From positions 1 to 62,462 of the forward strand of contig NZ_CACVAF010000017.1 in NCBI RefSeq assembly GCF_902726565.1: a stretch of 62,462 bases of DNA, written 5' to 3'. The notes beneath the pieces were generated by a model. The model made no database searches, was not told where the DNA came from, and saw only the letters and a list, made by a program, of their open reading frames with translations. A program made the position numbers and the translations under genes. Positions within the stretch are counted from its first letter, which is position 1, and every line of letters begins with the position of its first letter. The stretch is from Yersinia vastinensis (GTDB lineage Bacteria; Pseudomonadota; Gammaproteobacteria; Enterobacterales; Enterobacteriaceae). Shown in pieces: positions 33,958 through 41,711 of the stretch.

Positions 33958-35154
33958 ATGAAGTTAACTGATACCAAAGCCCGCAACGCTAAACCTCAAG
34001 AAAAAGCCTATCAATTGCAGGATGGTAACGGCCTGTACTTGGATGTTCGCCCCTCGGGTGTAAAGACATGGCGTTATCGCTACTGGATCACGCCTACAAA
34101 GGACGGACGCTACACTATCGGGAGTTACCCTGCCGTATCGTTGGCCGAAGCTCGTCGATTGCGTGAGTGGGCTAGGGAGCAGGTAAAAAACGGCATCGCC
34201 CCCAAGGAAGCCAAAGCAGTTGAGCGGGATATCGCAAAAGCTGAGAACGCCAATACATTCGAAATAGTGGCAAAAGAATGGCTGGATAAAAAAGGGGAGC
34301 ATTGGGCAAAAAATTCAAAAAATCAGATCACTGGTTTTATGTATAACGATATTTTCCCCGCTATTGGCGCTATGCCTATGCGGGAAATTAACGCCTCTCA
34401 TATATTAAAAATAATTAGAGACCTTGAGAGTCGGGGCGCTAAATCCGTAGCGGTTAAAGTACGGCAGTGGTGCTCTGCTGTTTTTTGCTATGGCGTAGCG
34501 ACATTACGCGCAGACTCCGATCCGGCCGCGGCATTAAGGGGGGCTATTATAGTCCCTAAAACCGAACATTCTAGACCGCTCACTGGTGATGAGTTACGTG
34601 ATTATTATTTGCGTCTTGATAGCTCCACCGGTAACCAAGCGACTATTATAGCGCTAAGAATCTTGCCGCTAGTATTTGTTAGACAAGCTGAATTACGTTC
34701 GGCTGAATGGTCACATATTGATTTTGATAATGCGGAATGGGTTATTCCCCCGGAACTAATGAAAATGGGGCGAATGCATAGAGTGCCATTGTCTGCCCCA
34801 GTAATATCCCTGCTAAATGAATTGAAGAAAATTACGGGTAATAGGCGTTGGTTATTCCCCAATACCAGACTAAACAACACTTACATGGGAGCATCCACTT
34901 TAAATAGGGCTATTGTGCAGTTGGGATACGCTCGTACGGTGATAACAACTCACGATTTCCGCGCTACAGCTTCAACCAGGTTGCATGAAATGGGATATCG
35001 GCATGAAGTTATCGAGCGGCAGCTAGCACACGTTGAAAAAAACCGTGTGTCAGCCGCATACAATCACGCCGAGTACATGCCAGAGAGACGGCAGTTAATG
35101 GAAGAGTGGGGCCAGTGGGTTACTGGCCTGATTGCTTCTGATTCTCCACAATAA
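33958..35154 (+). CDS. int: Tyrosine-type integrase (P4-like)
   Basis: A 398-residue phage integrase with an N-terminal arm-binding domain (DGNGLYLDVRPSGVKTWRYR, DUF4102-type), a core-binding domain, and a catalytic domain with Arg in FVRQAELRSAEW, the box HDFRATAS and the nucleophile Tyr368 in AAYNHAEY. Integrases of this class often use tRNA genes, yet none is visible at this end. Its 3' end overlaps the convergent AlpA gene by 35 bp. Confidence 0.94.
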   Translation: MKLTDTKARNAKPQEKAYQLQDGNGLYLDVRPSGVKTWRYRYWITPTKDGRYTIGSYPAVSLAEARRLREWAREQVKNGIAPKEAKAVERDIAKAENANTFEIVAKEWLDKKGEHWAKNSKNQITGFMYNDIFPAIGAMPMREINASHILKIIRDLESRGAKSVAVKVRQWCSAVFCYGVATLRADSDPAAALRGAIIVPKTEHSRPLTGDELRDYYLRLDSSTGNQATIIALRILPLVFVRQAELRSAEWSHIDFDNAEWVIPPELMKMGRMHRVPLSAPVISLLNELKKITGNRRWLFPNTRLNNTYMGASTLNRAIVQLGYARTVITTHDFRATASTRLHEMGYRHEVIERQLAHVEKNRVSAAYNHAEYMPERRQLMEEWGQWVTGLIASDSPQ

Positions 35155-35320
35155 GGTTATCAATCCATTCCTGAATCACCGTTGACGGCCAACGAGAGTT
35201 GCGCCCGTCTTTAACTGGTTTTGGGAATGTCCCTTCTTTGATGCGCAGGTAGATGGTTGTGCGGTCATACCCTACAGCCTTTTCTACCCGTTCAATTGTC
35301 AATAATTCACATGTGATCAT
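35120..35320 (-). CDS. AlpA-family DNA-binding protein, likely excisionase
   Basis: The 66-residue MerR-like helix-turn-helix protein resembles AlpA/Xis activators (VGYDRTTIYLRIKEGTFPKP). It is the last gene of the leftward early operon and ends inside the convergent integrase gene, so int and xis transcripts overlap tail to tail. Its ATG comes 2 bp after the preceding stop, suggesting coupling. Confidence 0.8.
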   Translation of the reverse strand: MITCELLTIERVEKAVGYDRTTIYLRIKEGTFPKPVKDGRNSRWPSTVIQEWIDNLIVENQKQSGQ

Positions 35321-35322
35321 AA

Positions 35323-35475
35323 TTAGCCGCCTTGCTTATCTGTAGGGTAAAACATTGGTGAACACTCGCTTGAGTAACCCGCCTTCCGGATCGCTATAGA
35401 GCACATAGCAATGGCAGCGTTGAAATGGTTCGCGGAGTTTAGGTCTTCACCCTCCAGACCAGTGATATCAATCAT
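35323..35475 (-). CDS. Small phage protein (50 aa)
   Basis: A 50-codon gene (MIDITGLEGEDLNSANHFNA at the N-terminus) whose ATG overlaps the stop of the upstream gene by 8 bp and whose stop is 2 bp before alpA. GTA-free tight packing and coding-like composition support it. Its function is unknown. Confidence 0.6.
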   Translation of the reverse strand: MIDITGLEGEDLNSANHFNAAIAMCSIAIRKAGYSSECSPMFYPTDKQGG

Positions 35476-35626
35476 TGGGGGGGAGCATTACCGGTGTTTT
35501 GATTGCCGCTTGCCACCATGTCCAGCCTAAATCCGTTCTGTAGCTAGCGTAGCCGTTGCCATGGCGAGTTAAATCAAAGCCGCCTACGTAGTGACAACGT
35601 TTTTCAAACTGCTGACGGTTGCTCAT
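35468..35626 (-). CDS. Small phage protein (52 aa)
   Basis: The 52-residue protein begins MSNRQQFEKRCHYVGGFDL and contains a tryptophan-rich GWTWWQAA segment seen in many lambdoid early-region proteins. Upstream in-frame ATGs exist, but the start at 35626 leaves only a 23-bp overlap with the gene before it and has GGAGG nearby. Its function is unknown. Confidence 0.65.
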   Translation of the reverse strand: MSNRQQFEKRCHYVGGFDLTRHGNGYASYRTDLGWTWWQAAIKTPVMLPPND

Positions 35627-35777
35627 CTGCGCATACCTCCATGACAAAATCAGTAATAGTGGCTTCACCCATCGAGGCCCACCAGTGCCAATGCCCGTAG
35701 CAATCGGCCTCGTCTTCTGCTTCGGTAACGCGCTCGAATGGTTCACCGTTCCACTTGCCTGTACATTTGAATTTCAC
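35604..35777 (-). CDS. Small phage protein (57 aa), GTG start
   Basis: A 57-codon gene starting with GTG, with GGAGG 7 bp upstream and its GTGA overlapping the preceding stop. The product (KFKCTGKWNGEPFERVTEAE at the N-terminus, then CYGHWHWWAS) is acidic with a Trp/His cluster. It overlaps the next gene by 23 bp in another frame. Its function is unknown. Confidence 0.65.
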   Translation of the reverse strand: MKFKCTGKWNGEPFERVTEAEDEADCYGHWHWWASMGEATITDFVMEVCADEQPSAV

Positions 35778-36040
35778 TGTTTCGCCTCCACAATTAGCTC
35801 TTCGTATAGCGGCTCTGGGGTTCCTCGAAAACCGGGCTTAAGTGCATCCTCTCGCGTTGAAAATAGGATTCCGGCAATCTCCCAATAAACCGGTTCAGCC
35901 ATTAGCGCAGATAGGGCAACTCGGTAGCTAGAGAGAACAAACTCAGCGTGTAGCGCGGCGCATGGATTGCTTGATGCTGTCTGTTTTTCCAACAACTCAA
36001 TCTCAAACTGAAGCATTTTTATATGGTCTTGTTTATTCAT
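35774..36040 (-). CDS. Phage early protein (88 aa)
   Basis: The 88-residue protein has an N-terminal helix of about 40 residues and a C-terminal segment PVYWEIAGILFSTREDALKP resembling the ends of several lambdoid early proteins. ATG 36040 overlaps the upstream stop (TGATG). Its function is unknown. Confidence 0.7.
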   Translation of the reverse strand: MNKQDHIKMLQFEIELLEKQTASSNPCAALHAEFVLSSYRVALSALMAEPVYWEIAGILFSTREDALKPGFRGTPEPLYEELIVEAKQ

Positions 36041-36276
36041 CACACCGCCCCTATCGCTTTCTGAACCACCTTATAACCCCGTTTCCGGGGCTGTTTAATC
36101 GGCGTTATTGTCACTGGTGCTACCTTCGGTCTGGCTGGTGGTGCTTCATTTATCCCATTCCGCATGCGGTACTTTTCACGCATTTTCCAGTTAAGCCATT
36201 TCGTCCAGTCGCGACCATCATCTATCCGAACCGTGGCCCGTACTTGGGTGTCGTTGATATCAGCCTGTTTACCCAT
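36040..36276 (-). CDS. Phage early protein (78 aa)
   Basis: The basic 78-residue protein begins MGKQADINDTQVRATVRIDD. The start 36276 is preferred because AGGTGGG precedes it and it overlaps the upstream stop by 8 bp (ATGGGTAA); a longer form would run 56 bp into the upstream gene. Its function is unknown. Confidence 0.6.
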   Translation of the reverse strand: MGKQADINDTQVRATVRIDDGRDWTKWLNWKMREKYRMRNGINEAPPARPKVAPVTITPIKQPRKRGYKVVQKAIGAV

Positions 36277-36685
36277 TGGTACCCACCTTGCTGTATCCGG
36301 CGTCGATAATCGCCCTTGCAACACTGACGGAGTTCGAGTTATCTAGATATACAGCCTCGAAAACAATCAGGTTCAGTTCGCCAGATAGCACGTGGTCATA
36401 AGTTGTGGGCCAATACTCGAAAGGGATATCATTTCCGTAATAATCATTCGTAATCAGATCCAAAGTCAGTAGAGCGGCTTCCTCGGCTGATTTCTCTGGC
36501 TTACGGTAACCAGCCGCCCATACAGCGCCTGTGATATCGCCGGGGTTACCCCACGCTAATCTGATGATGTACGCCAGTGGTAATATGCTTTGCTGACCAG
36601 ATTGGCCGATAGCCTTGCTATTAGCGGGAACGGGTGCGACAACCCCCTTATCTTTGCCACCAATTAGCTCAAGTGATTTCTTCAT
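36269..36685 (-). CDS. Phage early protein (138 aa)
   Basis: The 138-residue soluble protein has no recognised domain. It ends with RAIIDAGYSKVGTNG. Its ATG overlaps the upstream stop (ATGA), placing it in the leftward operon. Its function is unknown. Confidence 0.7.
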   Translation of the reverse strand: MKKSLELIGGKDKGVVAPVPANSKAIGQSGQQSILPLAYIIRLAWGNPGDITGAVWAAGYRKPEKSAEEAALLTLDLITNDYYGNDIPFEYWPTTYDHVLSGELNLIVFEAVYLDNSNSVSVARAIIDAGYSKVGTNG

Positions 36686-36903
36686 CGCGACACCCCCCGA
36701 GCCACAAGTTTATAAGCCCTGAGCACCGCCGCAGAGCGACCGGAAAGCACGGTTTTCATGAAGAATGATCCGGTTCGGTGTGGGCTAACATCTACCAGAA
36801 GCAACACCTTATCAACCACACGGTTATGTTTACGGAATTCAAATATCGTGCTGGTGATCGTGATGCTGGCCACCGCGCCGCTGTCTTGATAATCGAATTT
36901 CAT
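36682..36903 (-). CDS. Phage early protein (73 aa)
   Basis: The basic beta-rich 73-residue protein begins MKFDYQDSGAVASITIT. The start 36903 follows GGGAGGTG and overlaps the stop of a 40-codon membrane-peptide gene, so the longer upstream reading is rejected. Its function is unknown. Confidence 0.65.
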   Translation of the reverse strand: MKFDYQDSGAVASITITSTIFEFRKHNRVVDKVLLLVDVSPHRTGSFFMKTVLSGRSAAVLRAYKLVARGVSR

Positions 36904-37022
36904 GCCAACACCTCCCGCAACCAAATGACCCAGCCAAGCCAAGCATAGAAGCCAGAAGTAAGCCCAACGCCGACAAGGGTAGAAAAGAACAGCGTCCACA
37001 TAATCTCAAATACCTTCTTCAT
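36900..37022 (-). CDS. Small membrane protein (40 aa)
   Basis: A 40-codon gene whose product is one hydrophobic helix rich in aromatics (MWTLFFSTLVGVGLTSGFYA, then WLGWVIWL). AGGGGGT precedes the ATG, the gene overlaps the upstream gene by 17 bp and the next by ATGA, and it is too short for routine gene calling. It resembles superinfection or accessory membrane peptides only in form. Confidence 0.6.
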   Translation of the reverse strand: MKKVFEIMWTLFFSTLVGVGLTSGFYAWLGWVIWLREVLA

Positions 37023-37602
37023 TCAGCACCCCCTGGCAGAGTTCAAAGGCGTTTGAATGTAGCGGCATAATTACCAGAAATGGGTTTCCGTACAGGTGAT
37101 TAGTGGCTGGGTCGAGCAGTAACTGGCACGGTGCTTCTTTCCCGTAAGGCTTGAATTTCACCGGGCCAAAACCATGACGAAACATCAGGTAAGGCAATGC
37201 CAGTAGTCGGGCATTGAACATGGGAAATTCTTCGCATGGTTCCAGTTCAGCGGGTAATAGCTTGCTAAAATCGGGGTATTTGCAATCGAGTAGTTCCAGC
37301 ATGTTTGAACAAATTGGCTTCTCGTTTTCATCGTAATGGACTGCATACCAGTTGCTGCCGTCAGCAACAATCGCGGTTAATTCGGCATCGGCGGCTTCGT
37401 CAGGAATGTCACCATCAAAGACAAACACGCCATCAATATCATTACCGACCTCACAGCCATGCTCCATCATCACCAGCGCACGGCCATCAGTAGCCTTGAT
37501 ATGGGTTGGGGTGATGTACACCCCTTTCAGGTATTCGCGGGTTTCGCTCTCTCCAGCGACACAGAGCAGAGCGGCGCGAAGAATATCGGTTGGAATAAAC
37601 AT
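37006..37602 (-). CDS. Sliding-clamp-like phage protein (DnaN-like)
   Basis: The 198-residue protein has clamp-like signatures at both ends. GVYITPTHIKATDGRALVMM resembles a clamp N-domain strand-turn-strand, KYPDFSKLLPAELEP matches the conserved YPDxxrLiP motif, and NPFLVIMPL recalls the DnaN C-terminus (VVMPM). It is a little over half the length of bacterial DnaN (about 366), so one domain may be missing or the clamp may oligomerise differently. It lies in the early operon, 1 bp from the Rha-type gene. The role in replication or in modulating host clamp loading is inferred. Confidence 0.55.
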   Translation of the reverse strand: MFIPTDILRAALLCVAGESETREYLKGVYITPTHIKATDGRALVMMEHGCEVGNDIDGVFVFDGDIPDEAADAELTAIVADGSNWYAVHYDENEKPICSNMLELLDCKYPDFSKLLPAELEPCEEFPMFNARLLALPYLMFRHGFGPVKFKPYGKEAPCQLLLDPATNHLYGNPFLVIMPLHSNAFELCQGVLNEEGI

Positions 37603-38441
37603 TATTTTGTCTCCCCTGTGTGGTTTTCGGATTTCAGACGTAAAGTGAAGCCGCCGAACTCTGGATGCTGCCAGCGCTTAAGTTTGCCGGTGGGTGGTGT
37701 GGACTCATCAAGCAAGGTTTGAGCTGCCGACATAAACGAATCACGGTGAATCAGTAAATGGCCTCGCTCACCATTGGTCAGGCGGGTAGGTAGCTTCGAG
37801 AACGTAGTCAATCGGCGGCAGGCATCATCTGATAACCCACAAGCCCACGACAGATCAGACACAAGGGCATATTCAGATTGTCCGCTATCTGGCGTGTGGT
37901 GGCTGACCTGCAAGGCTTCTGGTGCTGGTGGCGCGATAGCTACAACTGGTTCAACTACGGGTTGGTACTTCTGAATGCCAACAATATCAATTACCGCTTT
38001 CATGGTTGCCGATGCGGTTGCCTCAGCTACAACACGCGCCAGAGAAAGAATGTCATTATTCATGTGGGTTTCCTGTGGTGCTGGCGGTGAGAGGAGAGGC
38101 TGGGATTCGCCCGTTTCAAGTGCGTGCCAACGATCAATGATTGCAGCGCGACGTTTAACGTCGTAACCAGAAACCAAAATTTCCGAATGTCGGCGATCGA
38201 GGAGGAACTCAGAGACAAAGCCACGATTATCGATGCAGGCAATAACGCCAGAAACCAACGTAACCTGTTGATTTTTATAATTACGCAAATTTGCGTTATC
38301 TTTGCTGATACCATAAAGAGATTCCAGCATCACCCACACGTCGCGGATCACGTCTGCTGGGCGTTTTTCAGTCATCTTTGCAATTTCTTTGGTACCCATC
38401 ATTGGCGCACCATTGACTACTAGTTCAGTTTTATTCGTCAT
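37602..38441 (-). CDS. Rha-family phage regulatory protein
   Basis: The 279-residue protein has an N-terminal Rha-type domain (MGTKEIAKMTEKRPADVIRD, then EFLLDRRHSEILVSGYDVKR) over roughly residues 14-110, a proline-rich linker, and a C-terminal region with a likely helix-turn-helix (LSWACGLSDDACRRLTTFSK) as in antirepressor-type proteins. Rha proteins interfere with infection by some phages and regulate prophage genes. The exact target is unknown. Confidence 0.7.
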   Translation of the reverse strand: MTNKTELVVNGAPMMGTKEIAKMTEKRPADVIRDVWVMLESLYGISKDNANLRNYKNQQVTLVSGVIACIDNRGFVSEFLLDRRHSEILVSGYDVKRRAAIIDRWHALETGESQPLLSPPAPQETHMNNDILSLARVVAEATASATMKAVIDIVGIQKYQPVVEPVVAIAPPAPEALQVSHHTPDSGQSEYALVSDLSWACGLSDDACRRLTTFSKLPTRLTNGERGHLLIHRDSFMSAAQTLLDESTPPTGKLKRWQHPEFGGFTLRLKSENHTGETK

Positions 38442-38442
38442 T

Positions 38443-38661
38443 TCACTTCACCTCTTTGATGTTGATGCCAATGTGTTTTGCGTACCGGCGCATGCTTCGG
38501 TTTAATGGCATTTCAACTACGCCGTCGTCTGTTCGGTATTTCGCTACTGATTCCTGCACGTTGACGTATTCCCTTGCTGGCGCTCGGTCTAGTCGGTGTC
38601 CTTGCGCCAAGGTCACACCACAAAGGCCCTGACGAGTTTTGCTATTGCGTTTTTTAGTCAT
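38443..38661 (-). CDS. Phage early protein (72 aa)
   Basis: The basic 72-residue protein (TKKRNSKTRQGLCGVTLAQG at the N-terminus) overlaps the upstream stop by ATGA and ends 1 bp before the Rha-type gene. Its function is unknown; the charge suggests nucleic-acid binding. Confidence 0.65.
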   Translation of the reverse strand: MTKKRNSKTRQGLCGVTLAQGHRLDRAPAREYVNVQESVAKYRTDDGVVEMPLNRSMRRYAKHIGINIKEVK

Positions 38662-38846
38662 ACTTCTGGTTTTCCTTTGTATTTCGCCTGGTCAGAGCAA
38701 CGCTGCGCATTGCTGGCACATATTCCCTGAACCTCTATTGATGGGGCGTGAGGTAATGCGTCACGCCAAGCACATGCAGCACGGCGATATAGCCCTTTAG
38801 CTTCAAGCTCGGTTGCTTGTTCGGCTCTTTGGGCGTAATTGCTCAT
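38658..38846 (-). CDS. ANR-family (PerC-like) transcriptional regulator
   Basis: The 62-residue protein fits the ANR family of small regulators that bind AraC-type activators: YAQRAEQATELEAKGLYRRA, then AACAWRDA and a Cys/Arg tail. It overlaps both neighbours. Its target in this host is unknown. Confidence 0.65.
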   Translation of the reverse strand: MSNYAQRAEQATELEAKGLYRRAACAWRDALPHAPSIEVQGICASNAQRCSDQAKYKGKPEV

Positions 38847-39202
38847 TTCACTTCCCGTGTGTCGCTGGTGGCTGGTTCGTCAGATGCTGTAACAAACCCA
38901 TCAATTAACCGATCAACAAGGGCGTGACCGCTTTGGGTAAGTCCACCAAACTTTTTGACGCAATCCTTATAGGTTTCAACAATCGACTCACGAGCCTTGG
39001 CCTTTCCTAATGATTCAATAATTACCAGCTCAAACATTTCTAATGCGCGTGTTAATACCTCAGCCGTTAATTCAATGGAGATAATCTCCCCGCTGGCTGA
39101 TTCTTTAATTACGCAGGTGCTGCCTGTTTTCCGCTGCAATGAATCCAGTTTTGCAGCCACTATGCGATTACGATATCTTCCGATTAATTCAAGATTGCTC
39201 AT
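38843..39202 (-). CDS. Phage early protein (119 aa)
   Basis: The 119-residue, mostly helical soluble protein has no recognised domain (SNLELIGRYRNRIVAAKLDS at the N-terminus). It overlaps the ANR gene by ATGA. A 75-bp gap with an imperfect GGCCTT / AAGGCC hairpin precedes it. Confidence 0.65.
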   Translation of the reverse strand: MSNLELIGRYRNRIVAAKLDSLQRKTGSTCVIKESASGEIISIELTAEVLTRALEMFELVIIESLGKAKARESIVETYKDCVKKFGGLTQSGHALVDRLIDGFVTASDEPATSDTREVK

Positions 39203-39277
39203 ATTTGGGTTGCCTCATTTACGGCCTTTAGGTATGGGGAGTCCTAACCCGAAGGCCATAGTTAATATTTTGTTTAG

Positions 39278-39757
39278 TTAGTAATTAAGACTTACAATCT
39301 CTTTCTTTAATTCGGCAACCTTATCTATTGCCTTTTTATATTTATCGATAAGAGAGTCAGTTTGCTTTTTCTTTTTGGCTTCCTGTCTTAATATTTCGCG
39401 TCGCTTGGCTAACAGGCGGCGAATACGGCGCATACAGCGCGAGTGGGCAATAATATAATCTATAGTGTGTTCACCGCGATTATGTGCAATCCTGCCATCT
39501 TCAAGTGTTGTGTAGGTTTCGCCTACGCGAGACTTAACACCCGCCCGTTTAAATACTTTTTCAGTCATAAAGTGAGCTAGACGATTAATTGCAGTTTCAC
39601 GGCTAAAGCATTTCTTACGGCGACCGTGACGCATAACAAAATAAACAGGTTCCGGCCTTAATTGGAATGCAACCTCGACACCACCATCATCAATTAAATC
39701 AAATTCCCACTCTTCGAATCTGGATGGGTCAACTTTTTCAATTTTCATTATTTTCAT
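39278..39757 (-). CDS. Phage early protein with basic coiled coil (159 aa)
   Basis: The 159-residue protein has a mixed N-terminal part (residues 1-95) and a highly charged C-terminal helix from about 108 (RRIRRLLAKRREILRQEAKK) likely to form a coiled coil. It overlaps the upstream gene by 20 bp. Its function is unknown. Confidence 0.65.
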   Translation of the reverse strand: MKIMKIEKVDPSRFEEWEFDLIDDGGVEVAFQLRPEPVYFVMRHGRRKKCFSRETAINRLAHFMTEKVFKRAGVKSRVGETYTTLEDGRIAHNRGEHTIDYIIAHSRCMRRIRRLLAKRREILRQEAKKKKQTDSLIDKYKKAIDKVAELKKEIVSLNY

Positions 39758-40109
39758 CCATTAATTTTTTAGCATTTCTGGATGATTGTGTTGTCATTAT
39801 TACCAACTCTTCTGTAAGGCTCCATAGCCTCGCTGCAACATCTTCATCAACCTTTCGAATTGCGTCATCAATGAGCGTTGTATATAAATATCTTAATTGC
39901 TTTGCATAACGATCAGCATTACTAGCCGTGTAGGCAAGGTATTCTATTTGCCCTTTCGGAGGGAAAATACCAAAATTTAATGGTGTAAAATTATCAGGTT
40001 CTTTGTACAAGATATCTTTCTTGTCTTGTATGTATACACCTTCGGAAGAGCCACCGGAGACAGAGATGATACCTGGTGTGATTTGGTTTGATGTCGATAA
40101 ATTACGCAT
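39738..40109 (-). CDS. Phage early protein (123 aa)
   Basis: The 123-residue soluble protein has a helical C-terminal half (YAKQLRYLYTTLIDDAIRKV). It overlaps its upstream neighbour by 8 bp. No domain is recognised and its function is unknown. Confidence 0.6.
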   Translation of the reverse strand: MRNLSTSNQITPGIISVSGGSSEGVYIQDKKDILYKEPDNFTPLNFGIFPPKGQIEYLAYTASNADRYAKQLRYLYTTLIDDAIRKVDEDVAARLWSLTEELVIMTTQSSRNAKKLMDENNEN

Positions 40110-40416
40110 AGATTCCAGCTCCTTTATTCATTTGTAAATAGCGCGTCTGAGTCTTAATAACACAGCCGGTTTCTTTGCAAGCATGCGTGATAGTATAATT
40201 ACCCAATACATCACCGACGCTAGGGAACGGTTCTTCAATATATATCCCGTAAGCCTCTCTCAACTTCCAATTGGCTAATAACCAACCGTATTCAGTTTTA
40301 TAGTCACTTGCCAATTTTTGGGCTACATGCCGAGCGTCTTTATCAACTAGAATAACTTTCTCAGATGATGGGTTTGTAGTTGCATTTTTAATTATGATAC
40401 TATTTGACTTAACCAT
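40102..40416 (-). CDS. Phage early protein (104 aa)
   Basis: The 104-residue soluble protein contains DKDARHVAQKLASDYKTEYG and YTITHACKETG. No recognised domain. A hairpin lies in the short leader before it (40452-40482), which may set its translation or mRNA stability. Confidence 0.6.
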   Translation of the reverse strand: MVKSNSIIIKNATTNPSSEKVILVDKDARHVAQKLASDYKTEYGWLLANWKLREAYGIYIEEPFPSVGDVLGNYTITHACKETGCVIKTQTRYLQMNKGAGIYA

Positions 40417-40451
40417 ATAACTAACCTCTCAGGTATGTGTATTTGGCTAGG

Positions 40452-40482
40452 CTCATGTATTCGATTGGCGTCAGTACATGAG
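40452..40482 (-). promoter_or_regulatory. Hairpin in the leader of the early operon
   Basis: CTCATGTA (40452-40459) pairs perfectly with TACATGAG (40475-40482) around a 15-nt loop, 36 bp upstream of the gene ending at 40102. No T run follows, so it is more likely a processing or anti-termination element than a terminator. Confidence 0.4.
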
Positions 40483-40490
40483 TCGTTAAA

Positions 40491-40799
40491 CTAAGCATTC
40501 AAGTTTCTTTCTTTATAATTAGAATAACCAATAATTGAATTTTTAAACTTTTCGCATTCATCAATTATTTTTCGAGCTTGTTCATTTGCTGATTCGTAAC
40601 TGTTAAAAAAATCCACAAGAACAAAGTAATTTTCAATCCGTTCATAAATGGCGTATTCAACTTCACCAACAAAACAAGTTTGAAGTTGGTAAGTTGATTT
40701 AGGGTTAAAATGTTTAGCATCAAACAAATACGACCAGTGGGATTTACTCTCACGTAATTTTTTATGAATATCCTGATGGTTAACCTCTGAGTGTTTCAT
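40491..40799 (-). CDS. First gene of the leftward early operon (102 aa)
   Basis: The 102-residue soluble protein contains HWSYLFDAKHFNPKSTYQLQ and a helical C-terminus. It occupies the position of the first PL gene (N or kil-like in lambda) directly after the left operator sites, but no N-type arginine-rich motif is evident. Its function is unknown. Confidence 0.65.
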   Translation of the reverse strand: MKHSEVNHQDIHKKLRESKSHWSYLFDAKHFNPKSTYQLQTCFVGEVEYAIYERIENYFVLVDFFNSYESANEQARKIIDECEKFKNSIIGYSNYKERNLNA

Positions 40800-40838
40800 C
40801 TTATCCTCAACGCAATTATGTGTGGCGGTGAGGTAATA

Positions 40839-40875
40839 ATACTAAAAGTTTTAATATCTGCAATACTAAAAGTAT
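40839..40875. promoter_or_regulatory. Left CI/Cro operators (OL)
   Basis: ATACTAAAAGTTT (40839-40851) and ATACTAAAAGTAT (40863-40875) are copies of the 13-bp element found before cro; their centres are 24 bp apart. A degenerate third half site AAGTAT lies at 40891-40896. They sit 40-76 bp upstream of the first leftward gene. Confidence 0.8.
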
Positions 40876-40941
40876 ATAAAATATTATCATAAGTATTAAC
40901 TTTTTGAATTTTAATGGTATTTATTTTTATTTTGGCGATAA

Positions 40942-40975
40942 AAAAGGCCCGAGGTTAACCGTGGGCCTTTTGTTG
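40942..40975 (-). terminator. Terminator of the cI transcript
   Basis: The stem AAAAGGCCC / GGGCCTTTT (40942-40950 and 40963-40971) with inner GGTTAACC symmetry ends in T residues when read on the minus strand, 25 bp after the cI stop. Confidence 0.8.
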
Positions 40976-40995
40976 GGGGTGTGGGTAGGTGGTTT

Positions 40996-41700
40996 TTAAG
41001 AGAACATAATTTTAGCTTCTACCACAACGCCAATGATTTTACAGTTTCCATTAATGGGGATTAATGGGTACTGAGGGTTTAGGGGCTTAAGGTAGGATGA
41101 TCCTCCGTCTGTCACTAATTTTTTGAATGTGGCTTCGTTGGCATCAGTTAATTTAGCGATAACAAGGCTGCCATTTTTTGCTTCTCGCCCAGTATCTACC
41201 AGAACAATCATTCCCTCTGGAATGCTGACACCTACAGGGGATGTCATTGAGTCACCTTGGACTCTCAACCAAAAGCCATCACCTTCAATGTGAGCTGAAG
41301 TATCATACCACTCATCGATATCTTTCAGGGTATAGGGTTCTATAGCCTCACACCATGAGCCTGCACTGACCCAGCTAATTAATGGATAACTCCCCTTGGG
41401 AGTATTTTGCTCTACAAATGACACGTTGGAGACTTGTGATAAGCGGGATGCCTCTTTTGCAAGAGATGGACTAAATTCTGATATAGGAACCTGTAGAAAA
41501 CTTGCAAAAACAGCGGCAACATTTAGGTTGAGAGGGTTTCGCCCATTCAGATAATGACCTACAGCCCCCTGAGAAATATCAAGTTCGTTGGCAATTACCT
41601 GCTGAGTAATCCCTAAAGATTTTTTCTTTGACTCATACAAAGCCTTCAGACGCATCGCATCTTCCAACTGTTCTGTCGTCAGGACTCTTTTGTTTTCCAT
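40996..41700 (-). CDS. cI: CI-like prophage repressor (HTH + S24 peptidase)
   Basis: The 234-residue repressor has an N-terminal XRE helix-turn-helix (about residues 28-60, GITQQVIANELDISQGAVGH) and a C-terminal LexA/S24 self-cleavage domain. The scissile bond is Ala113-Gly114 (VSAGSW), the nucleophile Ser151 (QGDSMTSP) and the lysine near 193 (ATFKKLV). RecA-stimulated autocleavage should trigger SOS induction. Operators flank it on both sides. Confidence 0.92.
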   Translation of the reverse strand: MENKRVLTTEQLEDAMRLKALYESKKKSLGITQQVIANELDISQGAVGHYLNGRNPLNLNVAAVFASFLQVPISEFSPSLAKEASRLSQVSNVSFVEQNTPKGSYPLISWVSAGSWCEAIEPYTLKDIDEWYDTSAHIEGDGFWLRVQGDSMTSPVGVSIPEGMIVLVDTGREAKNGSLVIAKLTDANEATFKKLVTDGGSSYLKPLNPQYPLIPINGNCKIIGVVVEAKIMFS

Positions 41701-41711
41701 ATCTTATTTTA

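Noticed and set aside
37602..38441. Anti-phage defence system in the early region
   Set aside because: Apart from the Rha-type protein and unknown small genes, no recognised toxin-antitoxin, restriction or abortive infection gene is present; the idea stays speculative.
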